Origin: Xanthomonas arboricola pv. guizotiae
GTDB taxonomy: Bacteria > Pseudomonadota > Gammaproteobacteria > Xanthomonadales > Xanthomonadaceae
Direction of reading: 5' to 3'
Length of the DNA: 64,000 nt
NCBI RefSeq assembly: GCF_002940205.1
Contig: NZ_MDSK01000008.1
Location: forward strand, 62,001-126,000
A program made the translations under genes and the position numbers. Position 1 is the first letter of the stretch. Every line of letters begins with the position of its first letter. The notes below the pieces were generated by a model, which did no database searches, was not told where the DNA came from, and was given only the letters and a program-made list of their open reading frames with translations. This document shows, piece after piece, positions 1 through 9,340 of this stretch.

Positions 1-330
1 TCGGAGGAGCGCACCCTGGCGCTGGCCGCGCACCTGCTCGGCATCCTGACGTCCTTCATCGGCGCACTGGTGATCTGGCTGATCAGCAAGGACGCCAGCC
101 CGTCCAAGCCGTTCGCCACCGATCAGGCCAAGGAAGCGTTGAACTTCCAGATCACCGTGATCATTGCCTACGTGGCTGCGGTGATCCTGACCATCGTGTC
201 GTTCGGCATCCTGTTCTTCGTGCCGACGCTGGTGTGGATCGCCAACCTGGTGCTGTGCATTCTGGCCGCGGTCAAGGCCAACAACGGCGAACACTACCGT
301 TATCCGTTCACGCTGCGCCTGATCAAGTAA
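1..330 (+). CDS. DUF4870 domain small membrane protein (5' end cut off)
   Basis: The frame is open from the first base and ends at TAA 328-330, leaving 109 visible codons. It shows the DUF4870 pattern: a first hydrophobic helix (HLLGILTSFIGALVIWLI), the short polar motif KEALNFQ, then two more hydrophobic helices around residues 55-75 and 78-95. Members of this family are three-helix inner-membrane proteins of about 105-130 aa with no assigned biochemical role, so only a few N-terminal residues are missing. It ends just before a strong bidirectional hairpin and converges on the M35 pseudogene. Family call is firm; function unknown. Confidence 0.8.
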   Translation, partial: SEERTLALAAHLLGILTSFIGALVIWLISKDASPSKPFATDQAKEALNFQITVIIAYVAAVILTIVSFGILFFVPTLVWIANLVLCILAAVKANNGEHYRYPFTLRLIK

Positions 331-350
331 TCCGGCGCGACGGCAATGAC

Positions 351-378
351 AAAGGCCCGGCAGCGATGCCGGGCCTTT
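351..378. terminator. bidirectional hairpin terminator
   Basis: AAAGGCCCGG and CCGGGCCTTT form a perfect 10-bp stem around an 8-base loop. A- and T-rich ends on both sides suit the two convergent genes (DUF4870 and the M35 gene). Confidence 0.75.
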
Positions 379-400
379 GGCGTTTCAGGCGATGACGCGA

Positions 401-1489
401 TCAGTTCTGCGCCGGGGTGTTCTCGGCGAAGTACTCGTGGCTGTCGGCGTTGGTGATCGCCTGGGCCGGGTTGCTGATCGCCAGGCTGCGCGCTCCGGAC
501 TGGCCATACACGCGGTCCTGGGTACCGGCCACCGCGGTGAAGTGGCTCATCTCGTGCACCAGCGTGCCGGCCTTGGAGTCGGTGCCCTGGGTCGGCGCGC
601 TCCAGAAGGCGTTGCAGACGTAGATTTCGTACGGCGCATTGGCATAGACGTACGCGTAGGCGCTGTCGGTGCAATCGCAGTTGATGGTGATCTGGCCGTT
701 GTTCTGGTCCAGTGCGTTGTCGATGTTGACGAAGTTCGAGCTGACCCTGCTGTAGCGCGAGGCGTTGTAGGCGCCGAACCAGGTGGTGTAGCGCGCACCG
801 GTGCTGCCGGCATTGAGGTAGTTGCGCGCGTTCTGCGAGTAGGCGCGGGCCGCGGTGACCGCGCTGCCGGCCTGACTGGTGCGGGTGGTGCTGCAGTTCA
901 GGTAATTGACGCCATTGACCACCGCGGTCGGCCCGATCGCCATCTGGCGCTGCACGCCGCGGTTGACGCCGTCCAGCCACACCGTCAACGGCGCGCTGCC
1001 GGCCACTGCGGTCTTGCCGTCGGCGGTCTTGAGCAGGCTGCCATCGGCCAGCGAGGCGTATTGCAGCGGCGAACTGACGCGGATGGTGTAGTTGCCGCTG
1101 GTGGACAGGTCGTAGGCGCCGGCCAGGTCGACCACGCCCTGCACGGTCTGGCCGGGCTTGAGGATGGTGAAGTCGGCCGCCTTGGGCAGGCCGCGCTTGA
1201 CCAGGCGTCCGGTGTAGGTCACCGGCGCGCCATCGCGGCTCACTTCCAGGATGCCGTTGTCCAGCGTCTGCAGCGGTAGTTGATAGGTCGGCACGCGGGC
1301 GATCTAGCTGCCGTTGTTGGTGACGGTCACTGCGATCTTGCCCTGGTGTCGCCCGGCCTGATCGGCGACCGGCGCCAGTTCGATGGTCAACGGGACCGGG
1401 CCGCGCACGGACTGCGCCTGCGCCGAACCGAGCACGCCAACAACGGCCAACGTACCTGCCGCAAACGATGCGAGAAAAACGTTCTTCAC
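401..1489 (-). pseudogene. M35 (aspzincin) secreted metalloendopeptidase, interrupted by an in-frame TAG
   Basis: One reading frame runs from GTG 1489 to TGA 401, but a TAG codon at 1306-1304 breaks it after 61 codons. The N-terminal piece has a signal peptide ending AQA-QS and a typical M35 pro-region (ELAPV, VTNNGS). The frame resumes at once as IARVPTYQLPLQ and carries the M35 metal site HEMSHF followed by GTQD (aspzincin HExxH plus Asp). Frame and reading are continuous across the stop, so a single substitution such as CAG to TAG (my inference) would explain it. GGAG lies about 10 bases before the GTG. A GTG at 1294 could start the remainder, but without a signal peptide. The family digests proteins outside the cell. 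Confidence 0.8.
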
Positions 1490-2001
1490 CAGTGACTCTC
1501 CATGTGGTCGGGGGATGTCCGCGGGACGCGGGCAGGTCAACCTAGGCAGAGCGAGCAGACGCAACAAGAGAGCCGATTGCTGCTGTTTTTGGCCTGCTGG
1601 TGGCTACGCAATGACAAATATGGACATCGATGGCGACAATTCAGCCGGGAATTGCGGATCGGTTCACGCTTTTTGCCGGTCTGCGGAAATTTACACGTTA
1701 AAAATGTACGTAAAGAGAATTTACGTTTTGTGACACGGCGCGGTGCCTGCAGGGCGGCGCGCTGCAACCGCACCGTGCGCTGGCGCACGGTGTGCGCAAA
1801 GAGAGGTGCGACCGCCTGCTCGACGCGGGCTGCTGGAATCGAACGCGCTTGTGTAATCCGTCTGCGGTGGCGTTGAAGCCGGCTGTGCTGGCGTCCTCGT
1901 CCCGCGCATCGGCGGCGCCGGTGCCGGCGCTCCGTTGCCGGACATCAACACGCGGGGCGCGGCGCCGCGACACGGCCGCTCGAACGAACGCAGCGCGCCA
2001 G
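1490..2001. other. 512-bp non-coding gap with an AT-rich island
   Basis: No convincing gene is present. Bases about 1575-1735 are clearly AT-richer than the surroundings. At 1708-1726 there is a perfect inverted repeat, ACGTAAA-GAGAA-TTTACGT. This side is the upstream region of the M35 gene, so the island probably holds its promoter or an operator. Bases 1740-2000 return to high GC and look like the trailing region of ispA. Confidence 0.5.
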
Positions 2002-2877
2002 CTAATGCGCGCGGTCCACCGCAAACCGGCCCAGCGTCGCCAGCGTGTCGCCGAGCGTACCGTAGGGCTGCAGGATGGCGTGCATGCGGGTGGCCAGTTC
2101 GGCCAGCTTGGCCTTGGCGCCGTCCATTCCGAGCAGGGCCGGATAGGTGGACTTGGCCTGCGCGGCGTCCTTGCCGGCGGTCTTGCCCAGCTGCGCCGAG
2201 CTCGATTCCACATCCAGGATGTCGTCGCGGACCTGGAATGCCAGGCCCAGCGCATCGGCAAACGCATCCAGGCGTTGCTGGTCGTCGGCTGCGGCGGCGC
2301 CGGTGAGCGCGCCCATGCGTACCGCGGCGCGGATCAATGCGCCGGTCTTGAGGGCGTGCATGCGCTCGAGATCGCGCAGCGATTGCAGCTGGCCGGTGGC
2401 GTCGATATCCAGCGCCTGGCCGCCGCACATGCCGGCAGCGCCCGCGGCGGTGGCCAGACTCTGCAGCCAGCCGACCCGCAGTTCCGCGCTGACCGGGGCC
2501 GCGGCCAGCAACTCGAAGGCGCGTGTCTGCAGCGCGTCGCCGGCCAGGATCGCCGTGGCTTCGTCGAAGGCGATGTGCACGGTGGGCTGGCCGCGGCGCA
2601 AGGCATCGTCGTCCATTGCCGGCAAGTCGTCGTGCACCAGCGAATAGGCGTGGATCAGCTCGACCGCCACCGCGGGCGTGTCCAGGCGGTCCTCGTCGGC
2701 GCCGAACAGCGCGCCGGTCGCATACACCAGCAGCGGACGCATGCGCTTGCCGCCGCCCAGCACCGCGTGCCGCATCGCGGCGTGCAGTCGCTGCGGTGCC
2801 AGGGTGGGGCTTGGCAGACTGGCCTCCAGGCGGCGTTCGGTGCGGCCGATCCAGTGCTCGAACAACGCCGAACTCAC
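2002..2877 (-). CDS. ispA: farnesyl/geranyl diphosphate synthase
   Basis: Condenses isopentenyl diphosphate with dimethylallyl and geranyl diphosphate to make farnesyl diphosphate, the precursor of ubiquinone side chains and of undecaprenyl carrier lipid; cytoplasmic. At 291 aa it matches the bacterial IspA length. The first Asp-rich motif is DDLPAMDDD (residues 83-91), the second is DDILD (218-222), and GGKRMRP (42-48) binds diphosphate. The GTG start lies one base after the xseB stop, so the two are one transcription unit, the common xseB-ispA order. The start codon is immediately preceded by GAG, so the ribosome site is not a clean one. Product certain, exact start less so. Confidence 0.95.
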   Translation of the reverse strand: MSSALFEHWIGRTERRLEASLPSPTLAPQRLHAAMRHAVLGGGKRMRPLLVYATGALFGADEDRLDTPAVAVELIHAYSLVHDDLPAMDDDALRRGQPTVHIAFDEATAILAGDALQTRAFELLAAAPVSAELRVGWLQSLATAAGAAGMCGGQALDIDATGQLQSLRDLERMHALKTGALIRAAVRMGALTGAAAADDQQRLDAFADALGLAFQVRDDILDVESSSAQLGKTAGKDAAQAKSTYPALLGMDGAKAKLAELATRMHAILQPYGTLGDTLATLGRFAVDRAH

Positions 2878-2878
2878 C

Positions 2879-3142
2879 TCAGCCGCCGTCCTGCGACGGC
2901 GGCTGGAAGGCTTCGGCCAGATCGGGGCGCGCGGGGTCGGTCAGCATGCGCACGCGCAGTTCGGCCTGTTCCAGTGCCTGCTGGCAGTCGCGGTACAGGC
3001 CGATGCCGCGCTCGTAGGCGGTGAGCGATTGTTCCAGGCTCTGGTCGCCGGCTTCCATCTTCTGCACCAGTTGCTCGAGTTCTTCCAGCGACTGTTCGAA
3101 GCGGGCGACCGGGGAGGTTTCGTTCAAGGATTTTTTGACCAT
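2879..3142 (-). CDS. xseB: exodeoxyribonuclease VII small subunit
   Basis: Partner of XseA in the nuclease that degrades single-stranded DNA to oligonucleotides. The 87-aa protein has the XseB core: [25 protein letters not shown] and the [19 protein letters not shown] region, a two-helix hairpin that coats the large subunit. ATG at 3142 is preferred over an upstream ATG that would add 25 unrelated residues. It sits directly upstream of ispA and is translated just ahead of it. The large subunit is not in this window. Confidence 0.93.
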   Translation of the reverse strand: MVKKSLNETSPVARFEQSLEELEQLVQKMEAGDQSLEQSLTAYERGIGLYRDCQQALEQAELRVRMLTDPARPDLAEAFQPPSQDGG

Positions 3143-3173
3143 CGTCAAAGTGTGCGGCGCGCAGGCAGGCGGG

Positions 3174-4469
3174 TCAATTCGCATTGGCGTGGTCACGCCA
3201 GCGCAGGGATGCGCCATGCGTGCTTAGCCAGTCGCTCAATGCCGCCGAGACGATGCAGTCGCCGGCTGCCAGCACCTGGCCGTCGGCCCACAGCACCGGC
3301 AGGCGCGCGCGTTGCCAGGGCGGTAGATCCAGCGCCTGCAGCAGGTGCTTGAGCCGATGCGAATGCGCGCGCTGCGGCAGCACGATGCGCTCGCCCCCCT
3401 GGCGCGCGCGCACCAGCAGCGGTTGCGCGAAGCGCAGGCCGGGGGCGCCGTGCAACTGCAGCTGCGCGCCATCCGGCAGTGGCAGTGGGGTCGCGCCATC
3501 CCAGCGGGCCTGCCATGACGCCGGCCACGCGCTGTGCGGACACAGCAGGTACAGGCACTGGCGCCAGCGCCGCACCTGCACCTGTTGCCAGGCAAAGCAG
3601 GCCTGCCGATCCGGCGCGGCGTCGTCGATTTCCCGCTCCAGGGCGGCCACGCCGTGCGCGGGCAGCGGCGGCGCCTGCGCTGCCGCCACCCAGGCGCGCA
3701 GCAGCCGCGGCCGACGTGTTGGCGGCTGCGCACGCAAGGCCTGCAGATCCAGTGCGCCGGCGGCGGTCAGCAGGCCGGGCAGCAGCGCGGCGTCCTCCTG
3801 CAGCAGCAGGTCGCTGGCATCGGCGCTCAGCTGTGCGCTGCGTGCCAGTGCCTCGGCGGCCTGTGGCCAGCGCTGCTGCAATACCGGCATCAGCCGGGTA
3901 CGCAGGAAGTTGCGGTCGTGGCGGGCATCGGCATTGCTGGGGTCTTCGATCCAGTGCAGGCGATGTGCCTGCGCATACGCCAGCACCTCGGCGCGCGCGT
4001 GCGCCAGCAGGGGGCGCCACAGCATGCCGGCGGCGAAGGGACGCTGCGCGCGCATCGCGGCCAAGCCGTCCGGGCCGGAAGCGCGCAGTGCGCGCAGCAG
4101 GAAGGTTTCGGCCTGATCGTCGCGATGGTGCGCCAGCGCCAGCCATTCGCCGGGCGCCAGTGCGGCGGCAAACGCGGCGTGGCGTGCATGGCGTGCCGCC
4201 GCTTCCAGCCCCAGGCCGCTGTCGCGCGCGACCTGCACGCGCACGATCTGCAAGGGGACGTGCAAGGCATCGCACTGGCGCTGGCAATGCGCGGCCCAGG
4301 CGTCGGCATCGGCATGCAGGCCGTGATGCACATGCACCGCACGCAGCCCCGTGTCGCGATAACGCGGCGTCGCTGCCAGCAGGTGCAGCAAGACGCTCGA
4401 ATCCACGCCGCCGCTGTAGGCGACCAGCACCGGGCCGGGCGGCGCGGCCGGTGGCAGCAACCCGGTCAT
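3174..4469 (-). CDS. tilS: tRNA(Ile)-lysidine synthetase
   Basis: Attaches lysine to the wobble cytidine of the CAU-anticodon isoleucine tRNA, changing it to read AUA; essential in most bacteria. The N-terminal PP-loop SGGVDS (residues 19-24) binds ATP, and [10 protein letters not shown] downstream belongs to the conserved N-type ATP pyrophosphatase core. The C-terminal half carries the tRNA-binding TilS domains. The 431-aa length is normal. ATG 4469 is chosen because the PP-loop then lies about 20 residues in; an upstream ATG at 4505 would add 12 residues. The gene ends 31 bases before xseB begins on the same strand. Confidence 0.94.
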   Translation of the reverse strand: MTGLLPPAAPPGPVLVAYSGGVDSSVLLHLLAATPRYRDTGLRAVHVHHGLHADADAWAAHCQRQCDALHVPLQIVRVQVARDSGLGLEAAARHARHAAFAAALAPGEWLALAHHRDDQAETFLLRALRASGPDGLAAMRAQRPFAAGMLWRPLLAHARAEVLAYAQAHRLHWIEDPSNADARHDRNFLRTRLMPVLQQRWPQAAEALARSAQLSADASDLLLQEDAALLPGLLTAAGALDLQALRAQPPTRRPRLLRAWVAAAQAPPLPAHGVAALEREIDDAAPDRQACFAWQQVQVRRWRQCLYLLCPHSAWPASWQARWDGATPLPLPDGAQLQLHGAPGLRFAQPLLVRARQGGERIVLPQRAHSHRLKHLLQALDLPPWQRARLPVLWADGQVLAAGDCIVSAALSDWLSTHGASLRWRDHANAN

Positions 4470-4560
4470 CGATGCAGGTGGCGTGCTGCGGCGCTGCATC
4501 CGCACGCGGGCGGCGGGGTATGACGCGCCGCCACCGTCCGCGCTGCGCGCAGCCTGACCA

Positions 4561-6267
4561 TCAGCGCTTGGCCGCAGTCTCGAAGGTGGCCGACTGCGGC
4601 AACTCCACCGGCACGCCGGCGCTGTCGCAGGTACCGGCCTTGCACAGGCGCTCGCGCAGGCGTGGGGTGGCCTGGACGATGACGTGGTAGATCACGTTCT
4701 CTTCCAGCGTGCCGCGGAAGGCGGCGCTGCCCGGGCCGGTGGCCCAGATGCCGACGTCTTCGCCGCCATGGCTTTCGGACTTGGTCGGCACCAGCGATTC
4801 CTGCATGTAGCTGGGCGCCTCGGTATCGACATGGGTCAGGTCCGGGCGGCCGGCGGCCGGCTCGCTGTTGCTGGGCTCGTGCGGGTACTTCTTGGGGCCG
4901 GCCGGCTGCGCGTTGCTGGCGCCGGTGTAGCCGGGGCCGTTGGCGTAGCTCAGCGTGGTATAGGGCTGGCCGGCCAGGTCGGTGGCCAGTTGGCTGCGGT
5001 CGCCTTCCTCGCCGCCGGTGCCGCGCACCTTGCCCAGGATCGGGTTGCCGCGCACCGGGTAGCCGACGAAGTTGAGCGTATGCGAATGGTCGGCGGTGAC
5101 GATGATCAACGTGTCCGGTGGCGCGGTCTGCACGGCGGTGCGTACCGCATCGGACAGCGACACGGTTTCGTCGAGCGCGCGATAGGCATTGCCGGCGTGG
5201 TTGGCATGATCGATACGGCCGCCTTCGACCATCAGCACGAAGCCGTTCGGGTCGCGCGACAGCGACTGGATCGCGGTGCGGGTCATCTCGGTCAGGCTGG
5301 GCTCGCCCTGCGCGGTGCGGTTGCGGTCGTGATCGAACTGCATGTGGTCCGGCTCGAACAGGCCCAGCAGTGCGGGCGCGCCGGCCGCGGCCTGCAATTG
5401 CTGCTCGTTCCACACATAGGCGCCCTGCGGGTGCGCCTGCTTCCACTCGGCGACCAGATCGCGGCCGTCCAGGCGCAGGCCGACCTTGTCGTCGTATTCC
5501 GGATCGCGTTCCTGCACAGTCTGAAACTGGCTGCGTCCGCCGCCCAGCACCACCTGCGGGCCACGCCCGAAGCGCGCGCTGGACAGCAACTGCTGGGCAA
5601 TGTCCTGGCAGCCGGCCGTGCGCGCGGACTCGGGCAGGTCGGTGTCGTTTTCCCAGTTGCGGTCCGGCGAATGCGCATAGGTCGCCGCCGGGGTGGCGTG
5701 GGTGAGGCGGGTGGTGGTGACGATGCCGGTGGCCATGCCGGCGCTGTCGGCCAGCTGCAGCCAGCTCAACAAGCCCTTGCCCAGGCTATCGGCGCAATCG
5801 CTGCGGTTGCCGCTGCTGACGCCGATCGCGCCCATATGCGTTTTCACCCCGGTGCTGATCGCGGTCATGGTGCCGGCCGAATCCGGCGTCTGCGAATCGG
5901 TGTTGTAGGTCTTGCTGAAGGCGGTCGCCGGGAACTGCTCCCACGACAGCAGGTTCTCCTCGCCCGGCCCGCCCTTGCGCTGGCCATCCAGGATGCGCGC
6001 GGCCGCCACCGTGGTCAGGCTCATGCCGTCGCCCAGGAACAGGATCACGTTGCGCGCGCGCCCGGCCATCGCGCCGTTGCCGGCTGCGCGCGCGGCGCCC
6101 GAGCGGTACCACCATTGCGGCGTCTCGCCGGCGGGATGCGCCACCTGCGGCACCTCCACGCGCACGGCGGCGGGCGCGGATGCGCTGGTGCCGGCGCTGG
6201 ACGCGCAGGCGGCGACACACACGGTGGTCAGGGCGGCGAGGGCAGGCAGGCGGTAACGCATCGGCAT
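4561..6267 (-). CDS. alkaline phosphatase (PhoA family), predicted lipoprotein
   Basis: Hydrolyses phosphate monoesters in the periplasm or at the membrane surface. Starting at ATG 6267 gives 568 aa. The N-terminus ends in VAAC (Cys21), a lipoprotein-type signal. Active-site landmarks are LGDGMS (78-83), the nucleophile region TPDSAGTMTA with Ser130, STGVKTHMGA, VEGGRIDHANHAG and TADHSHTL, all matching PhoA-type enzymes with two zinc and one magnesium. Ser130 is followed by Ala-Gly rather than the Ala-Ala of the E. coli enzyme. A second in-frame ATG lies at 6261. It is transcribed away from the symporter gene; an inverted repeat lies in the shared upstream region. Confidence 0.9.
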   Translation of the reverse strand: MPMRYRLPALAALTTVCVAACASSAGTSASAPAAVRVEVPQVAHPAGETPQWWYRSGAARAAGNGAMAGRARNVILFLGDGMSLTTVAAARILDGQRKGGPGEENLLSWEQFPATAFSKTYNTDSQTPDSAGTMTAISTGVKTHMGAIGVSSGNRSDCADSLGKGLLSWLQLADSAGMATGIVTTTRLTHATPAATYAHSPDRNWENDTDLPESARTAGCQDIAQQLLSSARFGRGPQVVLGGGRSQFQTVQERDPEYDDKVGLRLDGRDLVAEWKQAHPQGAYVWNEQQLQAAAGAPALLGLFEPDHMQFDHDRNRTAQGEPSLTEMTRTAIQSLSRDPNGFVLMVEGGRIDHANHAGNAYRALDETVSLSDAVRTAVQTAPPDTLIIVTADHSHTLNFVGYPVRGNPILGKVRGTGGEEGDRSQLATDLAGQPYTTLSYANGPGYTGASNAQPAGPKKYPHEPSNSEPAAGRPDLTHVDTEAPSYMQESLVPTKSESHGGEDVGIWATGPGSAAFRGTLEENVIYHVIVQATPRLRERLCKAGTCDSAGVPVELPQSATFETAAKR

Positions 6268-6292
6268 CGAACTCGTGACTGAATTAGCGCGC

Positions 6293-6330
6293 ATTATGCC
6301 GGGATGCCTGGCGTCACACAGATGACACGC
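6293..6330 (-). promoter_or_regulatory. candidate promoter/operator of the phosphatase gene
   Basis: On the reverse strand CATAAT (6298-6293) is a fair -10 element. About 17 bases upstream lies GTCA-TCTGTG-TGAC (within 6330-6311), an inverted repeat overlapping the -35 position. A Pho box was considered, but the two TGT(C/G)A units are 9 bases apart, not 11, so PhoB control is not supported by spacing alone. Confidence 0.3.
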
Positions 6331-6396
6331 CGCTGTTCCAGTCGTGGCCTCGCGGGCGGCGCGGGCCTGGGCTATGGTGCATGCACTCTCCCCCGG

Positions 6397-7749
6397 ATGA
6401 TTCGACGCATGACACTGGTCTCGGCCTGGTTGCGCATTCCGTTCTGGCAACGCGTGGTGGCCGGCTTCGTGCTGGGCGCAATCGCCGGCGCTGCCATGGG
6501 CCCGGCCGCCGATGTGTGGTTCGGCCCGCTCGGCGATCTGTACGTCACCCTGATCAAGATGATCGCGATCCCGCTGGTGTTCTTCGCTGTGATCAATGCG
6601 ATCTCCTCGCTGCATGGGCAAAAATCCGTCGCCGCGCTCGGTGGGCGTACCTTCCTGTGGTTCGTCATCACCGCCGCGCTGGCGGTGGGCGTGGGACTGG
6701 CGGTAGGCACTGTCATGCAGCCGGGCGCCGGCCATTTCAGCCTGAGCGTGGATTCGGCCTGGAAGCCGCGCGATGTGCCCAGCCCGATCAAGGTGCTGCT
6801 GGACGTGGTGCCCTCCAACCCGTTCTACGCACTGACCGGCATCGGCACCAGGACCAATGCGGCCGGCGAAACGGTGCTGGCGGCCGGGCGCGGATCGATC
6901 CTGCCGGTGATCTTCTTCGCCGCGCTGCTGGGCTTTGCGATGGTCAAGCTCGGCGAGCGCGTGGCCGAGGCACGCAAGCTCACCGCGCAGTTGAGCGACA
7001 TTATGATCCAGGTCACCCGCTTCGTGCTGGAGATGACCCCGCTCGGCACCTTCGGGCTGATCGCCAGCCTGGTCGGCAGCTATGGCTTCGAGAAACTGCT
7101 GCCGTTCGGCAACTTCGTGCTGGCGCTGTATGTGGCCTGCGCGATCCATATCGTGGTGGTCTACAGCAGCCTGTTGTTGCTGCATGGATTGAATCCGTGG
7201 AAGTTCTTCCGCGGCGCGGCGCCGGGCATGCAGGTGGCCTTCGTCAGTTCATCGAGCTTTGCCGCGATGCCGGTGGCGATGCGCTCGATCACGCATAACC
7301 TGGGCGTCAGCAAGGACTACGCCGCGTTCGCGGTGCCGCTGGGCGCCAGCATCAAGATGGATGGCTGCGGCGCGATCTTCCCGGCCCTGTGCGCGGTGTT
7401 CATCGCGCAATACACCGGCGTGCCGCTGACCGCCAACCAGTACTTCGTGGTGTTGATCGCCTCGGTGCTGGGCAGCTTCGGCACCGCCGGCGTGCCCGGC
7501 ACCGCGGTGATCATGGCCACGGTGGTGCTGAGTGCGGCCAACCTGCCGCTGGAAGTGATCGGCTACCTGTACGCCATCGACCGCATCCTCGACATGATGC
7601 GCACCATGACCAACGTCACCGGGCAGATGCTGGTGCCGGTGCTGGTGGCCAAGCAGACCGGCCTGCTCGACAAGGCGGTCTATGAGTCGGCCTCGACGAA
7701 CGTAGGGTTGGAAGATCCGCTGACCGACCGCGCGCCGACGCAGCGCTGA
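6397..7749 (+). CDS. dicarboxylate/amino acid:cation symporter (DAACS family)
   Basis: Sodium- or proton-coupled uptake of dicarboxylates or acidic amino acids across the inner membrane. The roughly 450-aa protein has the SLC1-type layout: several N-terminal helices, the serine-rich re-entrant loop SSSSFAAMP, the substrate motif MDGCG and the second re-entrant loop AGVPGTAVIM. The substrate cannot be fixed: the usual asparagine of NMDG is lysine here (IKMDG), a change near the cation/substrate site. The start may be ATG 6397 or ATG 6409; neither has a good ribosome site. It is followed 9 bases later by a methyltransferase gene, probably co-transcribed. Confidence 0.88.
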   Translation: MIRRMTLVSAWLRIPFWQRVVAGFVLGAIAGAAMGPAADVWFGPLGDLYVTLIKMIAIPLVFFAVINAISSLHGQKSVAALGGRTFLWFVITAALAVGVGLAVGTVMQPGAGHFSLSVDSAWKPRDVPSPIKVLLDVVPSNPFYALTGIGTRTNAAGETVLAAGRGSILPVIFFAALLGFAMVKLGERVAEARKLTAQLSDIMIQVTRFVLEMTPLGTFGLIASLVGSYGFEKLLPFGNFVLALYVACAIHIVVVYSSLLLLHGLNPWKFFRGAAPGMQVAFVSSSSFAAMPVAMRSITHNLGVSKDYAAFAVPLGASIKMDGCGAIFPALCAVFIAQYTGVPLTANQYFVVLIASVLGSFGTAGVPGTAVIMATVVLSAANLPLEVIGYLYAIDRILDMMRTMTNVTGQMLVPVLVAKQTGLLDKAVYESASTNVGLEDPLTDRAPTQR

Positions 7750-7758
7750 CCGCCGCCG

Positions 7759-8595
7759 ATGCGCGCTGGATTTCCCACGCTGCGCGATCGCCTGCAGCAG
7801 TTGCCCGAGTTGCACTGCGTCGACGGCGTGTTGGTGCAGCGGTCGTTGGCCGACGACCCGTTCGAGCAGCAGTATCTGCAGGTGCGGCGCAAGGAAGGCC
7901 GGCTCTACACCGATGCCCAGGTGCGCAGCCTGCCGCGTCCCGGCGGCAGGCTCGGTGCCAGCCTGGAATGGCAGGTGCGTGCGCTGTCCAGTGCCTTGCT
8001 GGTCCAGCACCTGCGCGCGCAGGCGGGCGAGGGCGCGATTGCCGAGCTGGGCTGCGGCAACGGCTGGCTGGCGCAGTTGCTGGCGCAGTCGCTACAGCGC
8101 GACGTCTGCGGCATCGACGTCAACCGCACCGAGCTGACCCAGGCCGCGCGCGTGTTCGGCCACGACCAGCGCCTGAGCTTCATCGCCGCCGACATCCAGA
8201 CCCTGGCGCTGCCGCGTGATCTGTTCGATGTCATCGTGATCCCGGCCTGCATCCAGTATTTCGCCGCCCCCGCCTCCTTGGTCATCCGCCTGCTCGCCCA
8301 ACTGCGCGACGGCGGCGAGTTGCACATCCTCGACAGCCCGCTGTATGCGGATGCGCAAGCCGCCAACGCAAGCGCCGCGCGCAGCCTGCGCTACTTCACC
8401 GAGCTGGGCGTTCCGGCGCTGGCCGCGCACTACCACCAGCACACCTACGCCAGCTTCGACCGCTTTGCGGTGCAGCGACTGTTCGACCCGCGCCGCCCGG
8501 GGGCGCGCCTGCGACGAATGCTCGGGATGAAACAACCCCACTTTCCCTGGCTGTGTCTGCGCAGGCAGGACAACCTGGATGCGCTGCGTTCCTGA
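7759..8595 (+). CDS. class I SAM-dependent methyltransferase
   Basis: A 278-aa protein with SAM-binding motif I AELGCGNGW (95-103) and the acidic motif II GIDVNRTEL after it, then DLFDVIVIPACIQYF as the strand-4 region. The first 80 residues (FEQQYLQVRRKEGRLYTD) resemble the N-terminal part of cofactor- or small-molecule methyltransferases rather than RNA enzymes. Substrate unknown. It begins 9 bases after the symporter stop, so it is probably in the same mRNA. All core SAM residues look intact. Confidence 0.8.
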   Translation: MRAGFPTLRDRLQQLPELHCVDGVLVQRSLADDPFEQQYLQVRRKEGRLYTDAQVRSLPRPGGRLGASLEWQVRALSSALLVQHLRAQAGEGAIAELGCGNGWLAQLLAQSLQRDVCGIDVNRTELTQAARVFGHDQRLSFIAADIQTLALPRDLFDVIVIPACIQYFAAPASLVIRLLAQLRDGGELHILDSPLYADAQAANASAARSLRYFTELGVPALAAHYHQHTYASFDRFAVQRLFDPRRPGARLRRMLGMKQPHFPWLCLRRQDNLDALRS

Positions 8596-8701
8596 GTGAA
8601 GCATCGGCACTGCCGGACGCGGCGTCAGGCGTTTGCCTCGGGCGCGCTGACGTCCTACCTGCATGGCACACTGCCAGCTCATCCATTGACGGGGGCGGGC
8701 G

Positions 8702-9193
8702 GTGATTGGCCAACAGCGTGATCTGACATTTCGTTTTCTGGCCGAGCCCAGCGACGCCAACTTCGGCGGCAAGGTGCATGGCGGCGTGGTGATGAAGTGG
8801 ATCGACCAGGTCGGCTTTGCCGCGGCCAGCGGCTGGAGCGGGCATTACTGCGTCACCGTGGCGGTGGGCGGCATCCGCTTCGTGGCGCCGGTGCGGATCG
8901 GCGATCTGGTCGCGGTATCGGCCAAGCTGGTCTACACCGGCCGCACCAGCATGCACTTCGCCATCGATGTGCGGGCGCGCAGCCCGATGGGCGGCGACTC
9001 GCGGCTATGCACCCATTGCATCATCGTGTTCGTGGCGATGGACCCGGATGGTGTCACGCCGGTGGAAGTGCCTTCCTGGCAGCCAGGCACGCCCGAGGAT
9101 CAGCGCCTGGCCGAATACGCGCTCAAGGTGATGGAGCTGAGCAAGGGCATCGAGGGCACCATGGCGCATTACCAGGCCGATGCCGCGCGCTGA
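8702..9193 (+). CDS. acyl-CoA thioesterase, hotdog fold (YciA-like)
   Basis: Hydrolyses acyl-CoA to free acid and CoA in the cytoplasm. The 163-aa protein fits the short single-hotdog acyl-CoA hydrolases: FLAEPSDANFGGKVHGG carries the catalytic Asp/Asn region with the HGG turn, followed by the hotdog helix KWIDQVGFAAAS and FVAPVRIGDLV. It starts with GTG at 8702, the only start that keeps the conserved N-terminal strand (QRDLTFRFL). Its own unit, followed by about 90 bases and a hairpin serving the opposite strand. Confidence 0.85.
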   Translation: MIGQQRDLTFRFLAEPSDANFGGKVHGGVVMKWIDQVGFAAASGWSGHYCVTVAVGGIRFVAPVRIGDLVAVSAKLVYTGRTSMHFAIDVRARSPMGGDSRLCTHCIIVFVAMDPDGVTPVEVPSWQPGTPEDQRLAEYALKVMELSKGIEGTMAHYQADAAR

Positions 9194-9285
9194 TCGCAGT
9201 GGCAAGGTGCGCGGTGCTGCGCACGTGATCCAGATGCGTGTGCGCCGACGGTAGGGAGCTTCCGCGCAAAGACCGTCCACCACGC

Positions 9286-9310
9286 AAAAGGCCGCGGAAT
9301 CCGCGGCCTT
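9286..9310 (-). terminator. hairpin terminator of the first NlpC/P60 gene
   Basis: AAGGCCGCGG-AAT-CCGCGGCCTT gives a 10-bp stem; on the reverse strand the stem runs into TTTT, fitting intrinsic termination of the gene at 9341-10090. Confidence 0.75.
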
Positions 9311-9340
9311 GCTGTCGTGCAGTGGATCAGGTGCTCGGGA

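Noticed and set aside
377..1279. Long open frame on the plus strand opposite the M35 gene
   Set aside because: Antisense shadow created by high GC; the opposite strand carries clear M35 motifs.
6311..6330. Pho box upstream of the phosphatase
   Set aside because: The two half-sites are 9 bases apart instead of 11.
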